The translations under genes and the position numbers were made by a program. DNA of 64,000 bases, taken from contig MSJH02000775.1 in NCBI GenBank assembly GCA_001931875.2, forward strand, positions 1 through 64,000, read 5' to 3'. This DNA comes from Byssochlamys sp. IMV 00236. Taxonomy: Eukaryota; Ascomycota; Eurotiomycetes; Eurotiales; Thermoascaceae. This document shows positions 37,776 to 49,963 of the stretch, piece after piece (position 1 is the first letter of the stretch; every line of letters starts with the position of its first letter). Below the pieces are notes generated by a model. It saw only the letters and a list, made by a program, of their open reading frames with translations. It was not told the origin of the DNA and did not search any database.

Positions 37776-38436
37776 TAGCGGAGTTGTCTGCTGAATTACA
37801 CATGATGTCGACATTCGCCTGCTGTTGTAAATGCGCCCTTCTCCATGATTACGATTGCGGTTTGTCTACTACTGCCTGTTGGATCAGGTCTCTTGATATC
37901 CTCTTCTCAATAAAGATTCCATGATGTGTTGGGTGGTTTTATGCGGTTTTCTATCCCCGCTTTATTCGCTAGTTTTGCAATCTCATCTAGATAGACAAGG
38001 ATAAATCATCTGTATTCATAGTAACTATTGATTAATCTTGCTTACAATCCACAACAATACTAGCGGGCGAAGCAGTTGAATGGGGTCTAGACTTGATCAA
38101 GACTTTAGTAGGTCCCGGTTACGGTTGCTGTGACTGACTAACTGTCTGGCGACTATTTAACTACGATTCGATTCCCGCACAAGTTACAAGCCAGACAAAG
38201 TAGAATAGAAGTTGAACATATTTTATCTTGGTAAAAAGATGCTACAATAAGAACGGATTCAGAAAAATAGGCAGATATGAAGAAACCCATCTAACATTCG
38301 ATCATGACATATCGGTTGCTCCAGGTTGCTCCAACTTTTTGAGGATTGTTTTATCATCGACCACGCACATGTCACGTCATGTCACATTATGTCTATGCTG
38401 CCCATCCATTTGTAGCCTTTGGAAAGACATTTCAAT
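37776..38436. other. Convergent intergenic spacer
   Basis: A 3' spacer between the DUF202 gene (+) and eIF3d (-). It probably contains both 3' untranslated regions. Open frames at 38,228-38,704 on the + strand are antisense to the end of eIF3d and are not genes. Confidence 0.6.
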
Positions 38437-40271
38437 TTACTCCTCATCCCCTTCGGTCTCCTCGAGCTTGCTCTCGGCCGCAGCCTCTTCAGCATCCTCC
38501 TCGAAAGTGTTGGGAGGGACGCTGTACAGCCGAATGACGGGCTTGTTGGGGTCCTTGACCAGGACGTACTTCTTGATCTTATCGGCACTCTCTTCCTCCT
38601 CCTCGTCATCCAGGCTGCGGACGAGGTCGACAATGGTCCGGACGATACCCCATCCGTTGGACAAGTTCAGGTTCATCTGGACAGCGAAATCGCGAGGCTT
38701 GTAACCAACAACGCCCAGGATGATGTGAGCAGCAGCAGAGCGCGGGTTGACACGGGACACGAATCCAAGCTTCATCATGTCTGCCTTGGCAAGGATAGCC
38801 TGCGTTGTCCAGCGGGCGAGCTTGCAGCTGTTGTTCTTCATCTCAGTGGCCACGACAGCACCACGCTGAGAGGCCAACTTGGTGCGCCAGTCGAGAGAGC
38901 CACCAGAGCCTTGGGCCTTGCTGTCGAACTCGTTGAGCGCCTTGATGATCAACTGCTGATCCTCCCCACTGGCGGTGTTCTTCATGACCGCATCGATTTC
39001 GGTCCGGACAATCAGGTTGAGCGGTTCCTCGTCCCTCTCGAGGGAAAGGTCGAAACGGCGGTACTTGTAAGCCTTGGACGCCAGGGGCTCGGTCTCTTCA
39101 GCAGCGTTGTAGAACGGGTTGGGGTGGCTGAATTCCACCTTGGCGGCATCTGACTCGATCACTGTCTGCAGGGCAAAGTTATGGTTGATAACGGTCGCCT
39201 CCAGGGCCAGAGATCCAGGGGTGTTGATCGTCTCCTGCTTGCCAGCGGTCTCGGATGCTTCAAGAGGAGCGTCTGCGGCGTTCTCATTCACGGTCACCAG
39301 ATCAATAGAAGCGCCCTCACGCTTGTCGAAATAGATCTTGTTGCCCTGGCGGACAATGACAATATCCCACGAGTACACACTGCGGGGGGAGCACATGAGC
39401 ATCGATAGGATATCGGAGGTGGCGAACACAGTAGCCTCGTTCTTCTCAGCCAACTCCTGGATAACAGGATCCTGGGAAGTGGTGACATTGTAGGCCGCGC
39501 GGTCGAGGGATTGCAGCTTGCGCTCGTGGCCCTTGACGGGCATCTTGTCGTAGGAGCGGTCGTAGTAGTAAAGGAAGCCATAGTTGTCAAGGTCCTCACC
39601 ATCTGGCGTCTCCAGGTTGAGCTTGGAGAGACGGCTGAAGTCGACCTCCTCAACCACCTGCCACTCTGGTCGGATGTTGACCGAGCTGTCACGGTTGCGC
39701 TGAGGCTTGTCGTAGTCCTTCCATCCGAAACGACGTCCGCGGCCACCGCGTCCACCGCGCTGGTCGTAATAACGGTCACCACCCCCTCTGCCAGCACCAG
39801 CCCTCTGGAAAGCTCCTCGTCCACCACGCTGGCCAATGGCACCGCGCTGGCCACGGCCGCGGAAGATGGTACCGCCACCACGGCCAAAGGCACGGGTCTT
39901 CGTCGAAGTACGGGTGTTGTCGACAACGGAGAAGGAGGACTCGTCTTCGGCGACCTGAATGCCAGCGAAAAGACTGGAAGTACCAGCACCGTACACTTGC
40001 TGGTCTGGTGGGTGTTAGCAGAGTTGATCTTCTTGCGCACGATCCGTCAGAAATGCAACCCACCTCTGTAGTTTCTGTTGTATGCCTGGCGACCGCCTCT
40101 CTCGCGGTCCTTTCCTTCAGAAGTCCAGTCGGCCATGCGGCCTAGTTTGTCACCCTTCGAGAAGGGAGCGTATGGGACGCCATCGAGGCTGTTCTCAGAG
40201 GGCGTCGCGGGGCCCCACGCGTCCTCGGAAGGGAGTGCAGACACGATGTCTGACAAAGAAATAGGAGCCAT
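38437..40271 (-). CDS. Translation initiation factor eIF3 subunit d
   Basis: A 591-residue protein from two exons (40,271-40,064 and 40,004-38,437; 1,776 bases). It belongs to the eIF3 complex on the 40S ribosome. In animals subunit d can also bind the mRNA cap. The N-terminus ([16 protein letters not shown], then [17 protein letters not shown]) is the conserved start of the family. A glycine/arginine-rich tract follows (about residues 100-150, repeated RGGRG and RGRG), typical of RNA-binding regions, and then [35 protein letters not shown] and the conserved C-terminal half ending in an acidic Glu-rich tail. The length is usual for filamentous fungi. The start is confirmed by the conserved first residues. 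As a core translation gene it should be constitutive. Confidence 0.96.
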
Positions 40272-40987
40272 GATCCTATCTGTGCCCTTTGCACTGCTTT
40301 GCTGTGTCCGAAACGTGAATGGACAGCGGAGCGGTGAGGTGGTAAAGATTGGGCGGATTTGGATGCGATATTCGAAGTTTTTGTGTTTCTCTCCGCAGTT
40401 GGTGGGTGTTGGGCTTGGCGTCCCTCGCCACGCTTAATTCCATCTGGCATGGTAGACTACTTAAGTACCTAAGGTACCGCACCGCCACAGATCTCCCTCC
40501 GCTCTCTTGGGTAGGTGATCTTTGTTACTTCCAGAGCATTGGGTGCAGACCGATCCCTGCGTAAAAACTAGAATGTAGCTAATGTGGGTATCTCCAGCGA
40601 TCATATATCTGCAGGGTTTGTGACAATAATGACACCTCCGCTAACTAATATCAAAATCCACGTCATCTTCACTATGTATGTACAGTACAGTAATGTGAAG
40701 CATCTTCGTCAAGAGACCCCATCACGTAGCGGCGACAACTTCCCAGGTCCATGTTCTTGGCCGTGGAGAGTATCTGCTCTGGGCTCTTTTAGAACATAAC
40801 GTCGAACACTCTGCCACTGAAGCTCAGAATGTTGCTGACTTGCGGTCCGCGAACACAACTAGTAGGCCTAGATCAGTATGGCACGTCAGGTCCATTAGGT
40901 CCAATCAATAATCAAGCCATGAACGGCTGGAGATCCACCAAGTTCTCCAAATCCAAGAGGATTTCGCTGAAATATTCATATTAGATT
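40272..40987. other. Intergenic, promoter of eIF3d
   Basis: The sequence lies upstream of eIF3d and downstream of the FAD monooxygenase, both on the - strand. It holds CTTAAGTACCTAAGGTACC near 40,459-40,477, an imperfect inverted repeat. No gene seen. Confidence 0.55.
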
Positions 40988-42398
40988 TTAGATTTCTCTC
41001 TCAAACTCCGAACTATCCATTCCGGAGGCCCAGTCAAAGGCAATCTGTTCCTCACTGATCTGAGGGATCGGCACCTCGCTGGCGTCAAATTCCCATGCCT
41101 CCTTCCTGGCATCTTTAGTTTTCCGCAGATACAGCGGGAGGGTCCATTCAGTTAACGATGCCTTTAAAGCTCCGGTATCTCTATTCTTATCCCATCTTTT
41201 AGTAGAGGCCTTGAAAGCCTGATTGACAGGCTCTCGACGAATATTCTCGTAAATCTTGAAGGATAGGCCTGGTGGGTGATATGGATAACGAGCAAGGGTA
41301 CGTGCGAATAGAATAGCATCGTCCAAGGCGTACGCTGCAGATTCGTCCCTGGGTGGCATCTACAATCTAAAGTGAGCTTCCACGTGAATAGGTCATTGGC
41401 GCGATTGTTGTTGATTTCCTTACCGCGTGAGCTGCGTCCCCCAGCAGAAGAATCCGTTCCGAGTACCACTTCCCTCCCGGTGGCACTTGATAAACCGGAT
41501 ACAGGAACCAGTCTGTAGGGAGCTGTACAATTTCCCGGACACAGTCAAAGGCAGATTTTGAGAAGCGGTCCCGCACTTCCTCTCTAAGTCCCATCTTGAT
41601 TGCATGTTGCGCCCTCCATTCCTGGCCATATTCGAGTCGATTCTGCTTGACCAGGTCTTCATCATATTCGATAATAGCGGCCACGAATAACTCCTCGCGA
41701 TCCCGATCGCAGTAGCTGGTCAACATGGAGCCATACCGGGAGATGTTGAGGGCACTGGTATGGAAATGGATGTGAGACTTCAGATCCGCCGAACGGATCG
41801 TGGTCTGGAGGAACGAGATGCCCGTGTATTCTGACCGGCGACCGATATCGACGATCCGTGTCCTTGTTGGCGAATGCACACCATCACAGCCCAGAGCCAA
41901 GTCTCCCATCGCCATCGAGCCATCTGCAAAGTGGATCATTACTTTGTTGCCCTTCTCTTCTCCGCCCACCACCCGTTTGCCGAATTCGAGCTCAACATTG
42001 TGAGCCTTTTCCACGGTAGCAATCATTGCTAACAACAGGGCAATCCTCGTGACTCTTCGACCTTTGTAGCCTTTATATCCTTGTCCATGTTTATCGCTAA
42101 AGTTGACTGAGCCTAAGGCTCTCCCTGTTCGGATCGAGTATATCTCAATGGCATCGACCTCCGTCCCACCGTCCGGGCCCATTCTATCTAGCTCCTCTAA
42201 GATTCCCAGATGAGCCAGATGCCTCTGTGCCACCGGCGTCAGGTTGATAGCGCCTCCGGAGGTGGACGGAACCTCATGTCTCTCAAATACTCTGATTTTC
42301 AGATCCGGAACAATTGGACCGAGTTCCTTTGATAGAGCCAGGGCTGAGGCAATGCCCGCAATGCCACCACCGAGCACCAGGATCTCACGCACAGGCAT
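40988..42398 (-). CDS. FAD-dependent monooxygenase
   Basis: A 448-residue flavoprotein of the aromatic hydroxylase class (salicylate hydroxylase-like), from exons 42,398-41,424 and 41,359-40,988 (1,347 bases). The N-terminal FAD-binding fold is clear: ILVLGGGIAGIASALAL (residues 6-22), an Arg in the RVFERHE strand end, GCDGVHS (DG motif, near residue 170) and GDAAHA (residues 320-325). The last is cut exactly by the intron and continues MPPRDE in exon 2. The C-terminal part includes a Trp/Arg-rich tail. Such enzymes hydroxylate aromatic or polyketide substrates using NAD(P)H and O2. The substrate cannot be deduced, and there is no adjacent polyketide synthase or aromatic pathway gene. No signal peptide. 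It could equally serve catabolism or a dispersed secondary pathway. Confidence 0.9.
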
Positions 42399-45300
42399 AG
42401 CTATTAGTTTTAAGCAACGAACAGAAGAGTGGAGATTTTGAACCAGTACCGGCCACGCGCTATCCGAGAAAGAAACCCGAAAAGGGAAAAAAAGAAAAAG
42501 AAAAAAAAAATTATCTCGATAGCCAAAGAAGTAGCCAGCCAGCGAAAGGAGAGTGGAAGAAATTACAACAACCGAGAGAAGATCATATCACACGAGCAAA
42601 CGAGGGGATACAAGAAATAATAATAATAATAATTAATTGGAGGCGCTACTGCGCCGGTGCAACTGCTGTCGCCCCTGTCAAATAAGTCTCCTCCCCGGGT
42701 CTGAGCCCAAGACGTTGCGATTATGATGGGGATCCACCATCGAAGAAGGCCAGACCAGGAGAGGCGCAGGCTCCGAGCGTACATCGCCTGCTAGATCTCG
42801 CTTTCGACAATTGCTATTTGCAGCACAAGAACGCTACGACTATGAGATCGTAGCCATGGATGGCCGGCGGCTAAAACTCTTTTCGTGACGCTATCGATTT
42901 TGTTTCAGGAGTCACGTGTGGAGACAAAGTCTGCGGATTTGACCGTAGCATTATTAAATAATTATAATTATAATAATCATCATCATCATAATCGATTTCG
43001 ATTTCGATATACAACCGAGGTTCAATAATAGACTCGCGCTCTAATAGTAGTGGGCATGGATCATGACGCGGACTGTGGGATGAGAACTTTTTTCGTGCAG
43101 TTTACCCAGCAATAATGCCTGCAGAAATATTCAAGGAACTTCCCTACACTGCATGATCTTCATCAATCGGTCTCCTCCCCCGCATAGGCGCGATTACCGA
43201 TAATAATAGTCGTGCGGACATTTTTTTTAATTTTTGCTTTTTTTTTTTCGTGCAATATCAGACGGTATAATAGCCTATCTATAACCGTTGGCCTGAAGCA
43301 GTTGGTTAATTGGCTTGTAGTGTCCCTGACTGAAAACCTGGTACGACAATGCCTAGTGACTTTCGACGAATCCTTCATTATCTTCAGTTTCAACGTCGCG
43401 CAGGCTATCTGATCAGGCTGATAATCGTGTACAACCATCCTTTCCATGGATTCGACAACCTTTATACAAAGTAAACCATAAGACAACCTACATTATTCGA
43501 ACCACAAACGTAGAATGAACTTAAAAGTATATTCTGAGAGAAAGATGATAGAATGACGTGTCTCACGAGATTTTATTCATACGGATCGCAGCAGCTCTCT
43601 GCTTGCATTGCAATATCTTACTACTATCAATTATTAGTATCCGCCATCTTCTCTTTGTTGCCATAATATAATAATACAAGATCAACATGGGCAGAATAAT
43701 ACACCACAAAGCAGCGCCACAGTCAGCCCGGGAGAACCGTGCCCGGGCCCACAAGACGAAGCAAATTGACGAGTCACCAAGTCTGTTATCGCGCGTCTGG
43801 TCAGTTGAATACCTAATCCCCATACCCTTTTCTCTTGTTTGAGATCCTCGTTGTATAGGTTGATAGATCAGGAATGATATATTAATCATAGCGTGGAGCC
43901 GAGATGCTGCTACCAAATCTTCCATGGATTTATGGAGTTACAAAGCAGCGCTGAATTTCGGCGAGATGCCGGCGCTTTTCGTTTAATTAAACTGGCACAA
44001 TATGACAGACAACGGCCACTAACGTATTACCTATCACGTTAATAGGAGCCAATGCCGGAACTCGTTGAAGTCGCCCCGAATCATGAAACGCACTACACAG
44101 ACAAGACCATCCTCCTCTCAGTCTCGGACTAAAAAAGTCGCTTTTGCGTCTGGAGCTGTCATTATCCCGCCCGGGCCACCTCCAGTGCCAGCACGGGCTC
44201 CTACACGACCAGCACAGACGTCGGCTTGTCCGGAAGTTGTGCTGGAAGCAGCAAAATTTCCTCGGCAGAGTTACTTTCTGGGTGTACTCGATATGACTTT
44301 TATCGTCCAGAATCTTATAGGCTTGTAATAATAATATTGGTTGTGGCGCATTAATTAGGTACCTAGTCTAGGAACAAAAATGTCATGATTTGATGTTCGA
44401 TGTTCCTGCGAATTGGTCATAAGAAATTCTCGACCGCTGTTATGAGAATCGAATGCAATATGCCAAGGGTTTTCATATGGTCTCTTATTATTATCATTAT
44501 TGTGCAGGGGGGCATCGCATGACTCTGCGTGGAGCCGCTGAGCTCGAGGACACCGGGGAATAAAAGAATAGCACTTGGTGCTGGATCGAGAATATACCAT
44601 AGCTAGCTAGGTCAGATTTGGACTTCTAAAGGGGTTATATAATATTATTCCCCATTGTTACTGAACTGACTGCTTGATTTTCTGTAAAGACGTCTAACTC
44701 GGCTATCTAAGATACAGTCTGTTGTCTCACCTTCACCCCGTACATTAGCACAATGGATCTCTATAAAAATCACCGGTATTGTAGATAGCTGGTTGGTGGG
44801 GATAGGATATCGTAATCATTCTGGTGGTCAGCAAGGCCCATGATGATTCTGACTATCATGCCATCCGGATCTTCCGTCGCAGTACTGTATGGACTATCGT
44901 TATGAATACTATTGAGTGGATCATCGTACGTATCAAACCTGAGGATACTAGTTACAAAGAATCATCTTCCTCGCCATATCTCATTGCAATACCTGATTTC
45001 TGGGAAGAATTGAGCACTGAGGTCGAGTTATGAATAGATCTGTCGGGAAGCGAGCCGACGGGAAGCCTCCCGGACTGCCCTCCTTCGCTCCTACGTCATA
45101 CGATGGTATTGATGATTCCACCTGATGTATACATCACAGATGGCAGGCCAGTATGGTATATTATTATTATCTTCGATGGAGGGGCTGCCGGCATTCCGGA
45201 CTTGCGTGATGGTCGAGTAGCACGGAGAATCGGTATCTTCCGTAGCTTTTCTAGCCGACTGTCTACAGCATACCATAAACCTATATATTTCCCAGTGACA

Positions 45301-45492
45301 ATGATAAATCTGCATCTGGAGGTTTAGCAGATGTAGTAGTGCCTAGTTGATAATACTCCTCGTCTTCTCCGGCCGCATACAACCCCCCGGTTCTACTGGC
45401 TCGCTGGATTAGGGTGTATTCATCGTTGAGAGCATTGTACCCGTTTCAGTTGAGATATTACTTCACTCCAATAACTGCCTATTCCTACCGGT
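42399..45492. other. Long intergenic region between divergent genes
   Basis: About 3.1 kb between the monooxygenase (-) and the UbiD-type gene (+). It includes a purine run (about 42,473-42,510), short AAT/ATC repeats near 42,958-43,010 and TAGGTACCTAG at 44,356-44,366. The best small frame, 44,083-44,328 (+), is Pro/Thr/Arg-rich and unsupported. I found no RNA gene. Confidence 0.5.
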
Positions 45493-47124
45493 ATGGCGAA
45501 TGTCATAACATCAAGCGTCCTGCGCCGTCGTCTGCTTATTCGCGGCCATGCTCAGTTTCGTCTTCTATCCACTACTCCAGCGCGATTGAACGTGAGCAAG
45601 GACAACGATACACCTCACCTCAATCTCCGATCACTGGTCTCTGCTCTCCGCGAGCAAGGAGATCTAGTTGATATCAAAGATCAAGTTTCCCCTAACCTGG
45701 AGGTTGCCGCAGTTACCCGGAGAGTATACGAGACACACGCACCTGCGCCTCTCTTCCATGACGTCGCGGGAACGGATCCAAAGACCGGTCTCTTCAAGAT
45801 CCTAGGAGCACCTGTCGGGTTACGAAAGGAAAAAAGAGACCGCTATGGCAGGATGGCTCTTCAATTAGGTTTACCGGCCACGAGTAGTCCTCGCGATATC
45901 GTCCAGAAGCTGATCGACACCAAGAACGGGAAGCCAATGCCCCCAGTACCTGTATCGGATGCACCAGTCAAGCAGAATATCCTTAAAGGAGACCAGATCG
46001 ACATGACGAAATGGCCTATTCCTCGACTCCATTCTATAGACGGGGGCACTTATCTGGGCAGCTATGGATTCCATGTTGTGCAAACGCCAGACAAGTCTTG
46101 GACATCGTGGTCCATCTCTCGTACCATGCACGTCGCCAACGAGCCGCGCTTACTGACTGCTCCTGTGATGGCTGCCCAACACCTTGCCCAGGTGAGAAAA
46201 ACCTGGATCGACTCGGGGGCTGAAGATACCCCATGGGCTCTGGTCTTAGGTGGCCCACCAGCCGCGGCATTCGTGGCTGGCATGCCGCTACCAGCGAAGG
46301 TTTCAGAGGATGGGTATATAGGCGCATTATGCGGTTCGCCTGTAGAAGTGGTGAAATGTGAAACGAACGACCTCTACGTGCCTGCTAATGCAGAACTCGT
46401 GATTGAGGGTCGCATCAGTAACTCCAAGAAAGTCCCCGAGGGACCGATGGGGGAATATCACGGGTACCTTTTTGAAGACCAACCTCTTGATGAGCCATTG
46501 TTTCAAGTTGACTGCGTGACCTATCGCAATGATCCTATCGTCCCTATATGCGTAGCTGGAACAGCTGCAGATGAGACGCATACAGTATGGGGCACTGCTA
46601 TTGCAGCTGAGATAATGGATGCGCTGGAAAAGAACAACTTCCCTGTGGATTTTGTATGGATGCCTTTCGAGGCCCAGAGCTGTTGGATTGTGGTCAGCGT
46701 CGATATCAAGAAGCTAGCAACAATGGGTATTGACGCGGAAGAACTGTGTCGTCGCGCAGGCGATATCATTTTCAAGACGCATGCTGGATGGGAGGCGCCC
46801 AAGGTCATGCTGGTCGGAGATGATATTGATATCACGGACATCAACGAGGTCGTATGGGCTCTAGCAACGCGATACCGTCCCGGTTCAGATGAACATGTCT
46901 TCGGGGACATTGGAGGAATCCCTATGCTCCCGTACATGACCAGAGCTAATAAGAGCAAACAGCTTAAGGATCCAGGAATGGGTGGAAAGAGCGTGATGAA
47001 TCTTTTGCTTCCACCGGAATTTGAAGGAAAGAGAGATTGGGTACGGAGCAGCTTCGCAGGTGCTTATCCAGAGGAGGTGACGGAGAAGGTCATGAAGAAG
47101 TGGAAGAATTGGTTTCGAGAGTAA
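45493..47124 (+). CDS. UbiD-family decarboxylase, ferulic/cinnamic acid type (FDC1-like)
   Basis: An intronless 543-residue protein. Family enzymes use prenylated FMN (made by a UbiX/PAD1 partner) to decarboxylate cinnamic, ferulic or related unsaturated acids. The three catalytic positions known from Aspergillus Fdc1 (Arg173, Glu277, Glu282) correspond here to Arg210 (SISRTMHV) and to Glu316 and Glu321 in PEGPMGEYHGY. DGGTYLGSYGFH is the usual cofactor/substrate segment. The first 30 or so residues are Arg/Ser/Leu-rich without acidic residues and look like a mitochondrial presequence, as in yeast Fdc1. The length exceeds the roughly 500 residues of Fdc1 mainly because of this leader. No PAD1/UbiX gene lies nearby in the window. 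The substrate is not certain, since this could be a paralogue of the cinnamate enzyme. Confidence 0.93.
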   Translation: MANVITSSVLRRRLLIRGHAQFRLLSTTPARLNVSKDNDTPHLNLRSLVSALREQGDLVDIKDQVSPNLEVAAVTRRVYETHAPAPLFHDVAGTDPKTGLFKILGAPVGLRKEKRDRYGRMALQLGLPATSSPRDIVQKLIDTKNGKPMPPVPVSDAPVKQNILKGDQIDMTKWPIPRLHSIDGGTYLGSYGFHVVQTPDKSWTSWSISRTMHVANEPRLLTAPVMAAQHLAQVRKTWIDSGAEDTPWALVLGGPPAAAFVAGMPLPAKVSEDGYIGALCGSPVEVVKCETNDLYVPANAELVIEGRISNSKKVPEGPMGEYHGYLFEDQPLDEPLFQVDCVTYRNDPIVPICVAGTAADETHTVWGTAIAAEIMDALEKNNFPVDFVWMPFEAQSCWIVVSVDIKKLATMGIDAEELCRRAGDIIFKTHAGWEAPKVMLVGDDIDITDINEVVWALATRYRPGSDEHVFGDIGGIPMLPYMTRANKSKQLKDPGMGGKSVMNLLLPPEFEGKRDWVRSSFAGAYPEEVTEKVMKKWKNWFRE

Positions 47125-47799
47125 AGACACATTTTGCAACAATGCAGACAGATTAAGTCTCTAGATCCCGGGTTTTATCTATCTTTACAGAATTACGTTA
47201 GCGCGCAAAGGCAGCATACATTGTCATCCATAGTACTATCCGTTTGCATTTGAGTCCTTGGCATAATAGACGCTTTTGCATTGCTTCCTGGGTAACTAGT
47301 TCCTGTGTCAGTTACCGCTCCTAGTGAGTATATATATACATTGCTTGCTCGATACATCAACCTCAAAATCTCAGTTACGATGACAAAGACCCCGTTCACA
47401 TCAGCATGGGGCCTATTCTTCTCAACCCCCCAACTCTTCCCCCAGTGGAATACGAGTCAGAATCGACATTGTACACCTTAAAAACGGTTTCTGAACTATT
47501 CTGTTGATACTTATGCCAACTCATCCACGGTGCCCCTCTTCTTTGGCTGACTCATCAACGCCGCCAACTGCCGCATAGTTACACTACCTATGGCCTCACG
47601 CCGACATCACTTACAGAAAGCTTGAGGAAGTTCCATAAGAGTTAGAACCGGACTGATGTCCTCCACTGTTCTTCGAGTCGCTTCGTTTACCTTTGTTACC
47701 GCGTCATCTCAGATCGTGTTTTGATCGCAGAATTACTTTAGTCTGTCGTTGTTAGCTTCCAATATTTCCAATCTCACTTACGCTTAACTGGAACCCTCA
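47125..47799. other. Intergenic between co-directional genes
   Basis: The 3' region of the decarboxylase and promoter of the deacetylase gene. No gene or clear motif seen. The - strand frame at 47,193-47,399 is unsupported. Confidence 0.55.
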
Positions 47800-49285
47800 A
47801 TGTTTTCGCCGACGCCAGGAAAGATAACAGCATTCAAAAATGGAGACATTATCTCTGGTGGCCGGACTGTGACAAATGAGCTATACGTTGACGGGGCCAC
47901 CGGACGTATATTGGACGGCTTCGAGTTTCCTGAAGGCGAAAGAGTGGTAGAGGATAGGACAGTAGACCTCAAGGGTCGGATCCTATGCCCGGGGTTCATC
48001 GATATGCAATTCAATGGTGCTTTTAACGTGGACTTATCCCGCCTGCCGTCTAATGGTGACATTAACTCCTTTAAGAATGATATTCGTGTCATGAACCAGA
48101 GACTAGTTAGGACAGGCGTGACGAGTTATCTGGCAACAATGACAAGTCAGAAGCCGGAAGTGTATCAGAAGGTAAAATGAGGCCGAGAGTGACTGTTGGC
48201 AAACGCGTTACAGGCTAATTTTGACTAGATCCTCCCTATAATCGGGGCAACCAATCCGGAAAGAGTTCCAAATATGGGTTCTCAATCTCTTGGCGCACAT
48301 TGTGAAGGCCCTTTCTTGAACATTGACAAAAGTGGCTGCCACGACGTTGATGCTGTTAAAGCTGTCGGGGGCGACTGTAGTCTAGAGCGTCTCGTTAGTT
48401 GTTACGGAGGGCTAAATCTTGGATTTGCGGACCACCAAACGACCCAGTCGGCTGTCAACACCCCTGTGAAGATGATTACTATAGCACCTGAGCTTCCAGG
48501 CGCTCTTGATACCATTCATCATCTCACAAAAAAAGGAATTGTAGCCAGCATCGGCCACACGAAAGCTAACTATGAAGAGTCCATTGCCGCGATTCAAGCA
48601 GGAGCAAGATCCATTACTCACCTATTCAACACAATGTGCCCCTTTCATCATCGTGAGCCCGGACCACTCGGAACTATTGCTTTCTCAAGCACCAAGGCCA
48701 ATACAGCACGTATCGAGCCTGATAAAAGACCCTATTTCGGAATTATTGCAGATGGGATACACGTCCATCCTGCCAGCGTCAATTTGGCGTGGAGATGCCA
48801 TCCCCAAGGGTTCATCCTGGTTACAGATGCAAGTATGATTGCAGGATGTGAAGATGGGGTCTATGAGTGGACTGGAGGAAGAAATATAGAAAAGAGAGGC
48901 GCCAAAATTACCCTGGAAGGAACAGATACTATTGCAGGAAGGTGAGTCTGTCCATGAGACATAATTCTCTCCAGAAAGTGACAAGCCTAATGTTCCTAGC
49001 GCGGTTACTTTGATGGATTGTGTCAATAATTTCATCAACTTCACCGGGGCTTCTGTGGCAGAAGCTATCAGCGCCGTGACATCGACTCCGGCCGCGTTGC
49101 TAGGAATTTCTGACAGGAAAGGGAATGTGATTCCTGGTGCTGATGCAGACCTTCTCGTGTTGAAGAGAGAAGACAGCATAGGAGGCACGAAACTAATCGT
49201 AGAGCAGGTATGGAAGTTCGGTAACAAAGTCTTCGACATTGCAGAGGACAGTAACAGACTGGCCGCCATAAAATCTCGAGTATAA
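47800..49285 (+). CDS. N-acetylglucosamine-6-phosphate deacetylase
   Basis: A 456-residue amidohydrolase from three exons (47,800-48,171, 48,229-48,941, 49,000-49,285; 1,371 bases). It converts GlcNAc-6-phosphate to glucosamine-6-phosphate and acetate, which lets the cell use GlcNAc from chitin. Motifs appear in family order: CPGFIDMQFNGAF near residue 66, HCEGPFL (metal/active-site Glu), GHTKA, HLFNTMCPFHHREPG, GIIADGIHVHP and LVTDAS (catalytic Asp), ending with the PGADADLLVL strand that closes the barrel. Length is normal for fungal NagA. It is probably cytosolic. The other GlcNAc catabolic genes (kinase, deaminase, Ngt1 transporter, Ron1 regulator), often clustered in fungi, are not in this window. 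Confidence 0.95.
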
Positions 49286-49963
49286 CTTTTTCCGTAAACT
49301 CAGTTTTTTTTTTGTTTTTTTTCCATGATATGAGCCGATTAACACTCGGCTCTGGCGATTATTCCATGACTCATAGAGACGGCAAATCAAGATAGAAACA
49401 CATAATGTCAGGCGAGGGGCAAAGGATGCCACAACATGAAACTAATTCTCCAAAGTACTTTTTTCTTCCTCCATCCGATGGAAACGAGGCGGGTCTCCGT
49501 CTGTCACCGGCGCGATGTGTCATGACATGATAAGTGAGTCGATGTGTTCGAGTTGCAGGAACAAATTCCGCGATAGATGTGATGTGAGGCAGTTCCCCTC
49601 AATGGAGGCTTCATTCGCGGTTGATAAGGCGTGATGGTTTGACGCCCAATCACAGAGGCCCAAGTTGCAGGGCTACTGCGCTCCGCATCGAGTGCCTTTT
49701 GGCATGATCAGAGAATAGACGATGAGAGCTTAAAAGCCCTCGAAGGACTCGAGTACTTCATCATGAAGGCTTCGTTAGTTTCAAGGATCGCAACCAAGTC
49801 TCAAACATATTTGTATCTTGCACGGTTAAATGGGTCCAAACCTGTCACTTTTGGATGAAACAGGAAGGTGCGCGCTCAATTGCTCCCTCAACATTTCCGC
49901 GATTCACTTCTGGAGAGTTCGAAGTATTGACAGAATAGTAGCGACCTGGGTGCAGAGATATAC
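49286..49963. other. Intergenic upstream of the RBR gene
   Basis: The sequence holds the end of the deacetylase transcript and the promoter region of the RBR gene. An ATG at 49,830 opens a short frame (starting MGPNLSLLDETG) that could be an upstream exon of the RBR gene, but I could not find a splice that keeps the frame. Confidence 0.45.

Noticed and set aside
38419..39153. 244-codon open frame on the + strand
   Set aside because: It lies antisense to eIF3d, whose family conservation is unambiguous; a mirror of codon bias. The 248-codon - strand frame at 39,294-40,040 is likewise an out-of-frame shadow of eIF3d.
44083..44328. Pro/Thr/Arg-rich frame of 81 codons on the + strand
   Set aside because: Low-complexity, no domain, no splice partner, isolated in a 3 kb intergenic region. 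A gene cannot be excluded but is not supported.
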